Assembly (NCBI GenBank): GCA_963797085.1
Contig: CAWCOA010000023.1
Coordinates: 1 to 64,000, forward strand
Length of the DNA stretch: 64,000 nucleotides
Origin: JASJBU01 sp963797085
GTDB lineage: Bacteria; Pseudomonadota; Gammaproteobacteria; Chromatiales; Chromatiaceae
Direction of reading: 5' to 3'
Part shown: positions 54,862 to 63,205 of the stretch, one piece after another
Numbering within the stretch: position 1 is the stretch's first letter
Layout: each line of letters begins with the position of its first letter
The notes under the pieces: model-generated
What the model saw: the letters and a program-made list of their open reading frames with translations, nothing else
The model's database searches: none
Told to the model about the DNA's origin: nothing
Program-made: the position numbers and the translations under genes

Positions 54862-54918
54862 GCACAATTTTTGTGCACTAAAAGGGGGATTATTGGGTTA
54901 CCAGGGCACCCATGGTGC
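54862..54918. promoter_or_regulatory. NtrC-like enhancer sites
   Basis: GCACAATTTTTGTGC (54862-54876) fits the GCAC-N7-GTGC form of NtrC sites. A second palindrome GCACCCATGGTGC (54906-54918) has a shorter spacer. They are 175-230 bp upstream of the sigma-54 start, a usual enhancer distance. Confidence 0.55.
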
Positions 54919-54943
54919 ATAAAGCAGCAGTTGCAAGGAATGG

Positions 54944-55546
54944 CTATTTGCTCAACGGTGCTGCTGCTTGAATGATGCTCCGGGCAATCTCTGAGAGCTT
55001 CTGATTGGTATCCATTGCCAGCTTACGCATTGACTGGTAGGCAACCGCCTCACTGACCCCGCGTTGCTGCATGATGATCCCTTTTGCCCGATCTATAGCC
55101 TTCCGCTCATTGAGCTGGTTGCGCGCCCGCTTAAGCTCGGACTCAAGCAGATTGAAATGCTGAAAGCGGGCCACTGCCGCATCGATGATGGGGCGAACCC
55201 GCTTGGCCTGCAGACCATCCACCACGTATGCACTGACGCCGGCGCGGGTTGCGCGCCTGATGGTTTCATTATCGTCGTCCTGGGAGAACATCACCATCGG
55301 CCGAGGGACATTGGCCTGAACAGTTGCAAGACCTTCCAGGGTGTCCCTGCCAGGCGCTTCCACATCGATCAGGATCACATCCGGGTCACAGGACTCCACC
55401 GCTGACAACAGATCCGCATCTTCAGCGACACAAGCGACCAGGGTGCAACCGACTTCACTGAGCGCCAGATCAAGCATGGCTCGACGATCGTTTTGATCGT
55501 CAACCAGCAACACACGCAAGGGGCTTTGAGGTTTCGCATCAGACAT
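54944..55546 (-). CDS. nasT: ANTAR-domain response regulator NasT
   Basis: A 200-residue protein: a receiver domain (VLLVDDQNDRRAMLDLAL, DVILIDVEAP) and a C-terminal ANTAR domain with NERKAIDRAKGIIMQQRGVS and AYQSMRKLAMDTNQ. It binds paired hexaloop hairpins in leader RNA and stops premature termination of nitrate genes. Its usual partner NasS, the nitrate-sensing NrtA-like protein, is not encoded next to it. It reads toward the nrt operon with 450 bases of regulatory DNA between. Confidence 0.93.
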   Translation of the reverse strand: MSDAKPQSPLRVLLVDDQNDRRAMLDLALSEVGCTLVACVAEDADLLSAVESCDPDVILIDVEAPGRDTLEGLATVQANVPRPMVMFSQDDDNETIRRATRAGVSAYVVDGLQAKRVRPIIDAAVARFQHFNLLESELKRARNQLNERKAIDRAKGIIMQQRGVSEAVAYQSMRKLAMDTNQKLSEIARSIIQAAAPLSK

Positions 55547-55804
55547 AAATAAAACAGGAGCAAATTACAGACCAGATTAATTTAGTATATGAGAATTATC
55601 TTATATCTTGAGTCGTACCGACAATCGGTTTTTCATCCGCAAGCAACAGAGAGGCCCATGAAAGGCTTATCTTGGAGCAGTGTTGACCTGAGTGGATTTT
55701 CACCAAGAGTACTCCGTCTATATGAGGATTGATGGAGTACAAGCCTTGAGTTCTGCCGTATTATTAAAGATAGGACAAACAGAAAACACTCTGGGGTCGG
55801 CGCC

Positions 55805-56557
55805 ATGCAAATCGCGAAAACTCTCTTCTTCCGGCATCCGGTTCAGTGGATTTTGCTCCCCCTTTTCAGCCTGGGCGTGATGAGCGCCATGGCCGATGAC
55901 TTCTCCGCTCTGCGGGCAGCCATGGTGGAGGAGATAACCGCTGATGTCAGGGAAACCTCCAGCTACATTGATCGCGACACGCTGACGGATCAGGTCATGC
56001 AGGTCATGGGCCGGGTGCCGCGGCATGAGTTCGTGCCGCTGGATATGCAGCCCCTGGCTTATGAGAACCGCCCCTTGCCCATCGGTTACGGCCAGACCAT
56101 CTCGCAACCCTATATCGTCGCGTTGATGACCGAACTGCTGGAGCCGACAAGGGATTTCAAAGTGCTGGAGGTTGGCACAGGATCCGGTTATCAGGCAGCC
56201 GTGCTTGCTGAACTGACCCGGCAGGTCTTCAGCATCGAGATCATCGAGGAACTGGGTGAGCAGGCTGAGCAACGATTCAAACAGCTGGGCATCAACAACG
56301 TTGAGACGCGCATTGGTGATGGTTATTACGGCTGGCCGGAACAGGCCCCGTTCGATGCCATCCTGGTGACCGCCGCCGCCGACCATATTCCGCCACCGTT
56401 GATCAAACAGCTGAAGCCAGGTGGCCGCATGATCATTCCCGTGGGCGGACGATTCCAGGTACAGCAACTGGTGCTGGTGGAGAAGACCCCGGAAGGCAAG
56501 ACCACCACTCATCAGATCCTGCCGGTGCGTTTCGTACCGCTGACCAGAACCGACTGA
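55805..56557 (+). CDS. pcm: Protein-L-isoaspartate O-methyltransferase with a signal peptide
   Basis: A 250-residue PIMT. The catalytic part has the loop PIGYGQTISQPYIVALMTEL and SAM motif VLEVGTGSGYQAAVLAEL at about residues 120-137. Before it lies a hydrophobic N-terminus (WILLPLFSLGVMSAMA) that looks like a Sec signal, so the enzyme may repair isoaspartate in periplasmic proteins. SAM supply outside the cytoplasm is a problem for that idea. It is followed 10 bases later by the membrane spermidine-synthase-like gene. Confidence 0.88.
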   Translation: MQIAKTLFFRHPVQWILLPLFSLGVMSAMADDFSALRAAMVEEITADVRETSSYIDRDTLTDQVMQVMGRVPRHEFVPLDMQPLAYENRPLPIGYGQTISQPYIVALMTELLEPTRDFKVLEVGTGSGYQAAVLAELTRQVFSIEIIEELGEQAEQRFKQLGINNVETRIGDGYYGWPEQAPFDAILVTAAADHIPPPLIKQLKPGGRMIIPVGGRFQVQQLVLVEKTPEGKTTTHQILPVRFVPLTRTD

Positions 56558-56567
56558 GGTTAATCCG

Positions 56568-59009
56568 ATGCTCAGGCCCCGTCCTGACCAACCTCAACTA
56601 ACACCACCCGTGATCTCGGTGCTGTTGATCTCCGCCTCCGCATTGGCCTACGAGATCCTCCTGATGCGGCTCTTCTCGATCATCCAATGGCACCATTTCG
56701 CCTATATGGTAATCAGCCTGGCGCTGTTGGGTTACGGGGCCAGCGGCGCCATCCTGAGCCTGACGCACCGTTGGGCCAGTCATCATTTCGCCAGCCTGTT
56801 TGTCGGCAATGCCGCCCTCTTCGGGGTCAGCGCCGTGCTTTGTTTTCTGCTTGCCCAGCAATTGCCTTTCAATACTCTGGAGATGTTCTGGGACCCGACA
56901 CAATGGATCTATCTCCTCTGGAGTTACCTGCTGCTGTTCATCCCCTTCTTCTTCGCCGCCAACAGCATCTGCCTTGCCTTCGGCCGCTTTGACGATCAGA
57001 TCCCGCGGATCTACGCCTTTGATCTGATGGGCGCGGGCCTGGGTGCAATCGGCGTTATCGCCCTGCTGTATTGGCTGCCACCGGAAAACGTTCTGCGTTG
57101 GCTGGGAGTGCTGGGCTTGTGTGCCGCTGCCTTTTCCATCCGGGAGATGCACATACCCAGGCCTTGGCGTATTGCCCCCTGGGTGCTGCTGCCAGCCTTG
57201 GCGGTTATTCTGGCGCCCCAGGGTTGGTTCAGCCCGCGGTTATCCGAGTACAAGGCACTCAGCCAAACTCTGCAGATCAGCGGCGCCAAACTGCTGAGTC
57301 AGAACAGCAGCCCAATGGGTGTTGTCAGTGTGGTCGAAAACACAAGGATACCCTTCCGTCTGGCCCCCGGCCTGAGCCTGAACAATCCACAGGAACCCCC
57401 CGAGCAACTGGCCCTGTTTACCGATGGGGATGCCCCCAGCGCGCTCACCCGGTACACCGGCAAGCGGGAAATGCTCAGCTATCTGGACTACCAGACCTCC
57501 GCCCTGCCCTATCATCTGCTGCAACCGGAACAGGTGCTGATCCTTGGGATGGGCGGTGGTAGTGGGCTGCTGCAGGCGGAATTTCACGGCGTCAAACAGA
57601 TCGATGCGGTCGAACTCAACCCACAGATCATCCAGTTGCTGACAGAAACCCATGCCGAATTCAGCGGCTGGCCGCTGTTGCGGGATAAAACACGTATTTT
57701 TGAGGCAGAAGCGCGGGGCTTTATCGCCAGCAGCGACAATCTGTACGCACTGATCCAGGTATCGCTGCTCGACTCGGCAGCGGCCGGTTCCGCCGGGGTC
57801 CAGGCCTTGAATGAGAGCTTTCTCTACACCCGGCAGGCCCTGCAGGACTACCTGCAGCATCTTCGGCCCAATGGCCTGCTGGCGATAACCCGCTGGATCA
57901 AACTGCCACCACGGGATGGCCTGAAACTCTTTGCCACCGCCATCGAGGCATTACGAGCTTCCGGAGTTGAGACGCCTGAGCGGCAATTGATGATGATCCG
58001 TGGCTGGAATACCAGCAGCCTGTTGATCAAAAACGGCTCCTTCACTGTCAATGAAATCGCCGATATGCAGGCCTTTTGTGAGGAAAGATCCTTCGATACG
58101 GCCTACTACCCCGGTATCGAAGCAGCAGAGGCCAACCGCTTCAATGTCCTTGCAGAGCCCTATTTCTATCAAGGCGCTATGACTCTGCTTGGTGAGGATG
58201 CGGCAGAGTACATCCAACAGTACAAATTCCACATCCAACCCGCCACGGATGACCGCCCCTATTATTTCAATTTCTTTAAATGGGAAACCTTACCCGAGAT
58301 CCTCTCGCTGCATCGGCGCGGCGGGTTCTCACTGTTGGAGCTGGGCTACCCCATCCTGGTAATGACCCTGTTGCAGGCCCTGCTCGCCAGTATTGTGCTG
58401 ATCCTGCTGCCGCTCTGGTTCTTCAGGCAACGCGGAACACCGATTTCAGCGACCTACCATTGGAGAGTCGCGGGCTATTTTCTAGCCATCGGGCTGGCCT
58501 ACCTGTTCATCGAGATCGCCTTCCTGCAGAAATTCATCCTCTTCCTGTCTCACCCGATCTATGCGGTAGCAGTGGTGCTCTGTGGCTTTCTGATCTTCTC
58601 CGGACTGGGCAGTCGCTATAGCCGGCAACTACTGCAGGGCAAATTATTCAAATCCCTGTCCAGCGCCATGCTGTCGTTATCCGCGATTAGTCTCGTTTAC
58701 CTACTGCTGCTTCCTTCACTGTTTGACTGGCTCGCAAATTTACCGGGACCGGGTAAGGCGCTTGTTTCACTCTTGCTGATTGCACCCGTTGCCTTCTTCA
58801 TGGGACTGCCCTTTCCCGAAGGCCTGTCAAAGGTTGCCTCAACAGCCCCGCAACTGGTTCCCTGGGCCTGGGGTATCAACGGCTGTGCCTCCCTGCTGAG
58901 CAGCATCCTGGCCAGCCTGCTGGCAATCCACTTTGGCTTCAATCTGGTGATCATTGCCGCGCTGGCGCTCTACCTGAGCATAGGTCTGATTAGTCTTGAG
59001 AAATCCTAA
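56568..59009 (+). CDS. Membrane protein with spermidine-synthase-like domain
   Basis: An 813-residue polytopic protein. About six helices at the N-terminus (residues 15-220), a soluble spermine/spermidine-synthase-like Rossmann domain (about 280-560; VLILGMGGGSGLLQAEF and DAVELNPQII), then about seven more helices. The substrate is unknown; the family is often annotated as SAM-dependent methyltransferase or SpeE-like. Partnership with a signal-peptide Pcm is suggested by the 10-base spacing. Confidence 0.85.
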   Translation: MLRPRPDQPQLTPPVISVLLISASALAYEILLMRLFSIIQWHHFAYMVISLALLGYGASGAILSLTHRWASHHFASLFVGNAALFGVSAVLCFLLAQQLPFNTLEMFWDPTQWIYLLWSYLLLFIPFFFAANSICLAFGRFDDQIPRIYAFDLMGAGLGAIGVIALLYWLPPENVLRWLGVLGLCAAAFSIREMHIPRPWRIAPWVLLPALAVILAPQGWFSPRLSEYKALSQTLQISGAKLLSQNSSPMGVVSVVENTRIPFRLAPGLSLNNPQEPPEQLALFTDGDAPSALTRYTGKREMLSYLDYQTSALPYHLLQPEQVLILGMGGGSGLLQAEFHGVKQIDAVELNPQIIQLLTETHAEFSGWPLLRDKTRIFEAEARGFIASSDNLYALIQVSLLDSAAAGSAGVQALNESFLYTRQALQDYLQHLRPNGLLAITRWIKLPPRDGLKLFATAIEALRASGVETPERQLMMIRGWNTSSLLIKNGSFTVNEIADMQAFCEERSFDTAYYPGIEAAEANRFNVLAEPYFYQGAMTLLGEDAAEYIQQYKFHIQPATDDRPYYFNFFKWETLPEILSLHRRGGFSLLELGYPILVMTLLQALLASIVLILLPLWFFRQRGTPISATYHWRVAGYFLAIGLAYLFIEIAFLQKFILFLSHPIYAVAVVLCGFLIFSGLGSRYSRQLLQGKLFKSLSSAMLSLSAISLVYLLLLPSLFDWLANLPGPGKALVSLLLIAPVAFFMGLPFPEGLSKVASTAPQLVPWAWGINGCASLLSSILASLLAIHFGFNLVIIAALALYLSIGLISLEKS

Positions 59010-59198
59010 TGCTTTGCATCCACCCGGTAATTTGTCCTAAAGGTCTTTGTGGTAATAACTGGCTCCTTCAAAAGTGGACGTAGAACATCTGTCAATCAAT
59101 CCGACATCTTCCTGCCAGTGATCAATGAATGCATCGTTCTCTGCTGATATTCTAATCGTAGGGATCCAGATTGCAGTCATATAGGACGACCCATAGGC

Positions 59199-59660
59199 AT
59201 GAAAGAGTTCCTTCTTCTGTTGTTTCTGTTCTATCCATTCACTTTTTCATTCGCTGAAATGTACAAATGGGTAGATGAAGATGGGAACATCAATTATGGA
59301 GATTCCTGTCCACTACCTGCATGTGAAACCCAGTCGATCAAGGCAACTCCCCGCCCAACTCATGAACAAATCCGTCAATCTCAGGAACGTTTGAAGAATC
59401 TCAAACAACGCACCCAAAGATACGAGGAGATGCGTAAGGAAAAGGCGAGTCAAAAGAAACAAGAAAAAGAGGCAAAACGGGAGAAAATGGTCGAAGCCAA
59501 GAAAAAGTGTGCCAGTGCACGTCAGAATCTGCACGTCTTACAAAAGAGGCGCCCAGCTTACACCATCGACCATAAAGGCGATCATGTATTCTTTGATGAC
59601 GATGCACGGGCGAAGGAAATTCAAAGGTCAAAACAGCTTATCGAACAATATTGTGATTGA
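59199..59660 (+). CDS. DUF4124 protein, exported
   Basis: A 153-residue protein with a signal peptide (FLLLLFLFYPFTFSFA) and the DUF4124 motif MYKWVDEDGNINYGDSCP right after it. The middle (60-115) is a Lys/Glu/Gln-rich coiled coil. Function of the domain is unknown. Its transcript ends in the terminator at 59759-59795. Confidence 0.85.
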   Translation: MKEFLLLLFLFYPFTFSFAEMYKWVDEDGNINYGDSCPLPACETQSIKATPRPTHEQIRQSQERLKNLKQRTQRYEEMRKEKASQKKQEKEAKREKMVEAKKKCASARQNLHVLQKRRPAYTIDHKGDHVFFDDDARAKEIQRSKQLIEQYCD

Positions 59661-59758
59661 GTCATACAGCTCCATGCATCTACCGATATCCAAGAAGCTA
59701 TAAAGGTAGCAGTGTGACGATCAGTGAAGAGCAACCAGAAATATAGGTGATATATTTA

Positions 59759-59795
59759 TGACAGACCCCAGAGAATTCTGGGATCTGTCATTTTT
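59759..59795. terminator. Rho-independent terminator
   Basis: TGACAGACCCCAGA and TTCTGGGATCTGTCA pair around a short loop (one mismatch), followed by TTTTT at 59791-59795. It ends the DUF4124 transcript; the outer-membrane gene converges from the other side. Confidence 0.85.
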
Positions 59796-59847
59796 AACAA
59801 CCTCTATTTGATCCAGAGGTCAATTATGTAACGAGTGCATAGAACAC

Positions 59848-60375
59848 TCAAAATCGGAATTGAACACCCACAGAGACCATGTCGCCATCCATATTACTTT
59901 GATCAAAGTCTATGAATTCCCATTCGCCCTGTATACCAATCTGCTCATTAAAGAAATAGGCGACACCCACACCATAGGTTAAATCTGTATCGTCTTGCTC
60001 ATTAGAGAGGCTGCCTAGGTTTACTTTGCCATCCCAAGCCAGGAAACCCAATTTCCCAAACAGCTCGAAACCAGTTCCGAGGGGTAGGGTTCCAACCAGG
60101 TTGGCCCCAAAGCCATCGAATTCAACGCTTGCCGTTTCGCCTGATAGATTGCCGGACGGTTCTCCATAATCGACATAAACCCCCTCAACGGCAATGTTTT
60201 CGTTGAGTCGGTAGCCTAAGAATAGTTTGAAAGCTGTATCCGATTCGTCAAAATTACCTAAAAGTGTATTTTCTTCATAATTCGCCTGCCCAACGCTGGC
60301 GCCAAAATATCCGCCTTGAGCAAAAGCTAGCGAAGATATAAGAAACAATCCAAACAGCGAGAATGTACGTTTCAT
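59848..60375 (-). CDS. Outer-membrane beta-barrel protein (OmpA/OmpW-like)
   Basis: A 175-residue protein with a signal peptide (RTFSLFGLFLISSLAFA), then alternating strands of an eight-stranded barrel. Typical segments: GGYFGASVGQANYEE, FKLFLGYRLNENIAVEG and a C-terminal aromatic residue (VGVQFRF), as needed for BAM recognition. No peptidoglycan-binding domain. Role unknown. Confidence 0.85.
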   Translation of the reverse strand: MKRTFSLFGLFLISSLAFAQGGYFGASVGQANYEENTLLGNFDESDTAFKLFLGYRLNENIAVEGVYVDYGEPSGNLSGETASVEFDGFGANLVGTLPLGTGFELFGKLGFLAWDGKVNLGSLSNEQDDTDLTYGVGVAYFFNEQIGIQGEWEFIDFDQSNMDGDMVSVGVQFRF

Positions 60376-60555
60376 GGTGTCTTTCCTCTACTCCGAGATA
60401 TAGTAATAATTATTTCCATACAACTTGGAATCCCAAGCAATATCAGTATTGATTTGTTTTATTAATTTTGCAAATCCTGGATTTTTTACCACTTCACCGG
60501 ACAGCTATTGCACGGCTCTCATCAGAGCATGGAGCATGCATAAGTTGTGAATGAT

Positions 60556-62370
60556 TCAATGCCTGTCGCTGCAGGCGACAAAACGGGAAACCTGTCCGCC
60601 AATTAGGGTTACAGCGTCCGCCGACAAGGTGTTGGCGAAGCTGTTGAAATGGCTCGGTAGTTCGTTCCATTGACCCTCAGTCATCTGCCAAAGGGTTAGT
60701 CCCTTCCTCTCGTCGATTCCACCCAATTCATGTTGGACCGAACTCTGTTGCAGGTAGTCGAGGTCGAGATCCACACGGACCTGCTGCAACGGCGTCTTGA
60801 GATCGAGAAACCAGCTACGTTCTATACAATCCGCAGCACTGAAGCCCGGCGGCAGCAGGTCCGGTTCCTGCTCGCTGGCAACCTCCATACGCACCCTGGC
60901 GGATCGGGACAGCCCCTTGAAGTGCAGCAGTCCCATGGGCCGCGCCAGCCAGTCATCGGTAGGCACCACCCAGGATTCTCCGGCTGGGAGATCCACATTC
61001 ATGGTCAGGGACAGGGGCACACGCAACGGCGATTCATCCAGCAACAGGGTGTAATCTGAACCGGCCATCCAGCGCGCAGTGCCGAAAGGCGAGGCCTCGA
61101 TGAGCAGTTTTTTCAGATGGTGATAGCGCATCAGGCCATACCAGCGCAGTGCCGCAATATGCTCTGCGACGGCGTCAGCTGCATGGCTCGGGTAACGCTC
61201 CTGCTGCATGCCGCCACTCAGTGTCCCCTCGAGTTGCGCGAGCCGACTGATGAAGCGCTGCGGCGAAAACCAGCCATAGGCCTGCTCGGCGGAACCGTCC
61301 CGCTCCAGGCCCAACACATGGGCCAGTCGCGCCCGGTAGCGCTGCATGAGCACCTTGTTCCGCAGGGTCTTCTCCTTCAGCACATGCTGCACGCCGAGGT
61401 CGGGAGGCTGCAGTGCGTAGAAGTTGTCGTTGAGGATATTACGCGGAAAGGGCAGTACCGGATCGGCGTTGCGGCCGAAGCTGAGATCGTAATCCCAGGG
61501 CATGACCGACCAGCGTCCACCGTCGGGCCCCCTATACAGGAAGTAGTTCTTGTTGTAGCTGTCGCCATTGCTGGTAATGGTATTGACCAGCAGCCAGTTG
61601 ATCACCGTATCCAGATTGAAATGCTGCGCCAGGTAACTGTCGAAGGACTCCACTGGGGCCTCTGCCAGGCTTGTTACCAGTGACTTCAAGGGCCCATAGC
61701 CCTCTTGTCTGGCAGCGGCGGGGGAGAGATTGAACCAGCAGTCCTCCAGACGCGGCAGGTTTTCAGTAGCCATATCGCCGCAGAACAGCCGGTCGTCGGG
61801 ATGGTACAACAGACCGCCAGCGCCCAATCCCTGGCGCTCAAAGGTGGCGTCAGTGATCCATTCGAACATCAGGAACAGGCCGATAACCCGATCGTTGATG
61901 GAGAGGCGCAGATAGGCGACCTCCGGCGACGGCATCCCCAAGCCGGCGATCAGATCCCAGGCCAGCCACTCACGCATGCTCGAGGGGTCGGTGGCCATGG
62001 CGTTGAGGGCAAATTTTTTCCTGCCCTGCCAGCGTCCCCCGTCAGTCAGATTGACGACCAGGGATTTCTTCAGATAGTTGCGGGTGAAGCTGCCCTTCAC
62101 CGCTACCCTGCCGGGTGTCTTGCGGCCACCCTGGACGATGGCCAGGGGAAAGGAAGACCGGTCATTGGGTTCCTTGCGGAACAGCACCTCTGCATCCAGT
62201 TCATCCATGTGCAGATTCAGCTCTTGAATGACCAACGGCCGCAGCGGGGCTTCCCCACCGGTAAATGCGGCCGGGGGAACCAGCAGGGTCTGCGTTGGCC
62301 CGGCTGACGACGAGGTTGCGCTAGCTGCGCAGAGCACCAGAACGAAACTAAGCCACATCAGGTAACGCAT
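60556..62370 (-). CDS. CotH kinase family protein, exported
   Basis: A 604-residue protein with a signal peptide (WLSFVLVLCAASATSSSA) and a CotH kinase-like domain (residues 80-430). The active-site region SYNKNYFLYRGPDGGRWSVM followed by PWDYDLSFG is present, and RVAVKGSFTRNYLKKS resembles the ATP-binding strand. CotH proteins phosphorylate secreted proteins in Bacillus spores. The last gene of a cassette with the outer-membrane protein (3 bases upstream) and the glycosidase-like gene. Confidence 0.88.
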   Translation of the reverse strand: MRYLMWLSFVLVLCAASATSSSAGPTQTLLVPPAAFTGGEAPLRPLVIQELNLHMDELDAEVLFRKEPNDRSSFPLAIVQGGRKTPGRVAVKGSFTRNYLKKSLVVNLTDGGRWQGRKKFALNAMATDPSSMREWLAWDLIAGLGMPSPEVAYLRLSINDRVIGLFLMFEWITDATFERQGLGAGGLLYHPDDRLFCGDMATENLPRLEDCWFNLSPAAARQEGYGPLKSLVTSLAEAPVESFDSYLAQHFNLDTVINWLLVNTITSNGDSYNKNYFLYRGPDGGRWSVMPWDYDLSFGRNADPVLPFPRNILNDNFYALQPPDLGVQHVLKEKTLRNKVLMQRYRARLAHVLGLERDGSAEQAYGWFSPQRFISRLAQLEGTLSGGMQQERYPSHAADAVAEHIAALRWYGLMRYHHLKKLLIEASPFGTARWMAGSDYTLLLDESPLRVPLSLTMNVDLPAGESWVVPTDDWLARPMGLLHFKGLSRSARVRMEVASEQEPDLLPPGFSAADCIERSWFLDLKTPLQQVRVDLDLDYLQQSSVQHELGGIDERKGLTLWQMTEGQWNELPSHFNSFANTLSADAVTLIGGQVSRFVACSDRH

Positions 62371-62373
62371 TTT

Positions 62374-63205
62374 TCAATCCCAGAATCTAGAGAATTCCAA
62401 CCGCAGGGTAGTATCCTGACCCGTGCTGCGGCCCCAGACAGCCTGCTCCAGAGCCAGACCCAGACGGGTGTTGCGCGTCAGCTTTCGGCTGAACCTGGCC
62501 CCGACACTGAGCTTGTCGTAATCGATCGTCTTGCGGCTGTTAAAGAGATCGTCAGCGCCGGCATCGCCTCCGCTGATGGAATAATGTCCGCTGAGCCAGG
62601 TCTTGAACCGCCACTGGCTGCTCAGTCTGCGCCGCCAGTTCAGTTCGCCCCACAGCTCGTTGCCGGCCCTTTCCGCCCAGAGAGTCGCACCCAGCCCCCA
62701 GCCCCAGATTCCCTTGTTGATAACGGTGAAGGGCTTGTCGTAGGGATCGTCTCGATAGCTGCGGAACAGCCCCGCCTCGACACCAAACAGGCCGATGCCC
62801 GGCTTGCGCCTGTCCTCCCGGTCCCCATTGATAGGGATGATCATCGCCAGTTCCCAGGTATAGCCATTGCGGAAGGGGTTGACCCTGCCCCGCATGCCGA
62901 GTTTCAGATCCGGGATACCCGTAGAACTCTCAGTTCCGCACTTGTCGAGTTCCAAGGAGGTCGCGGCAAACAGGGTGCGGTAATAAGAGTAGCCATACTC
63001 ATAGTGCAGGGTGGCGCTCCAGTCGCGGCGGCTGCAGTCGTCCTGCTGCAGATCCCGCTGATCGTCCCAATAGCTGTCCGCCTGGGACAGGGAGAGACTG
63101 CCGTAAAGCGGTCTGTTCGCCCTCGGACAGCATCCAGTCACCGGCCTGCAACCGCCAGGGCAGGAGCAGACCCATGAGCAGTAACCTGCGCATCCTCACG
63201 GGCAA
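62374..63205 (-). CDS. Outer-membrane protein of the CotH cassette (one frame break)
   Basis: The start at 63205 gives a signal peptide (MRRLLLMGLLLPWRLQA) and DWMLSEG, then the frame shifts by one extra G near 63116 to NRPLYGSLSLSQADSYWDD. Rejoined, about 276 residues. Beta-barrel-like strands (YEYGYSYYRTLFAATSLE, AMIIPINGDREDRRKPG, LRLEFSRFWD at the C-terminus) suggest an outer-membrane transporter-like protein. No closer family named. Overlaps the upstream gene by 10 bases and ends 3 bases before cotH. Confidence 0.7.
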
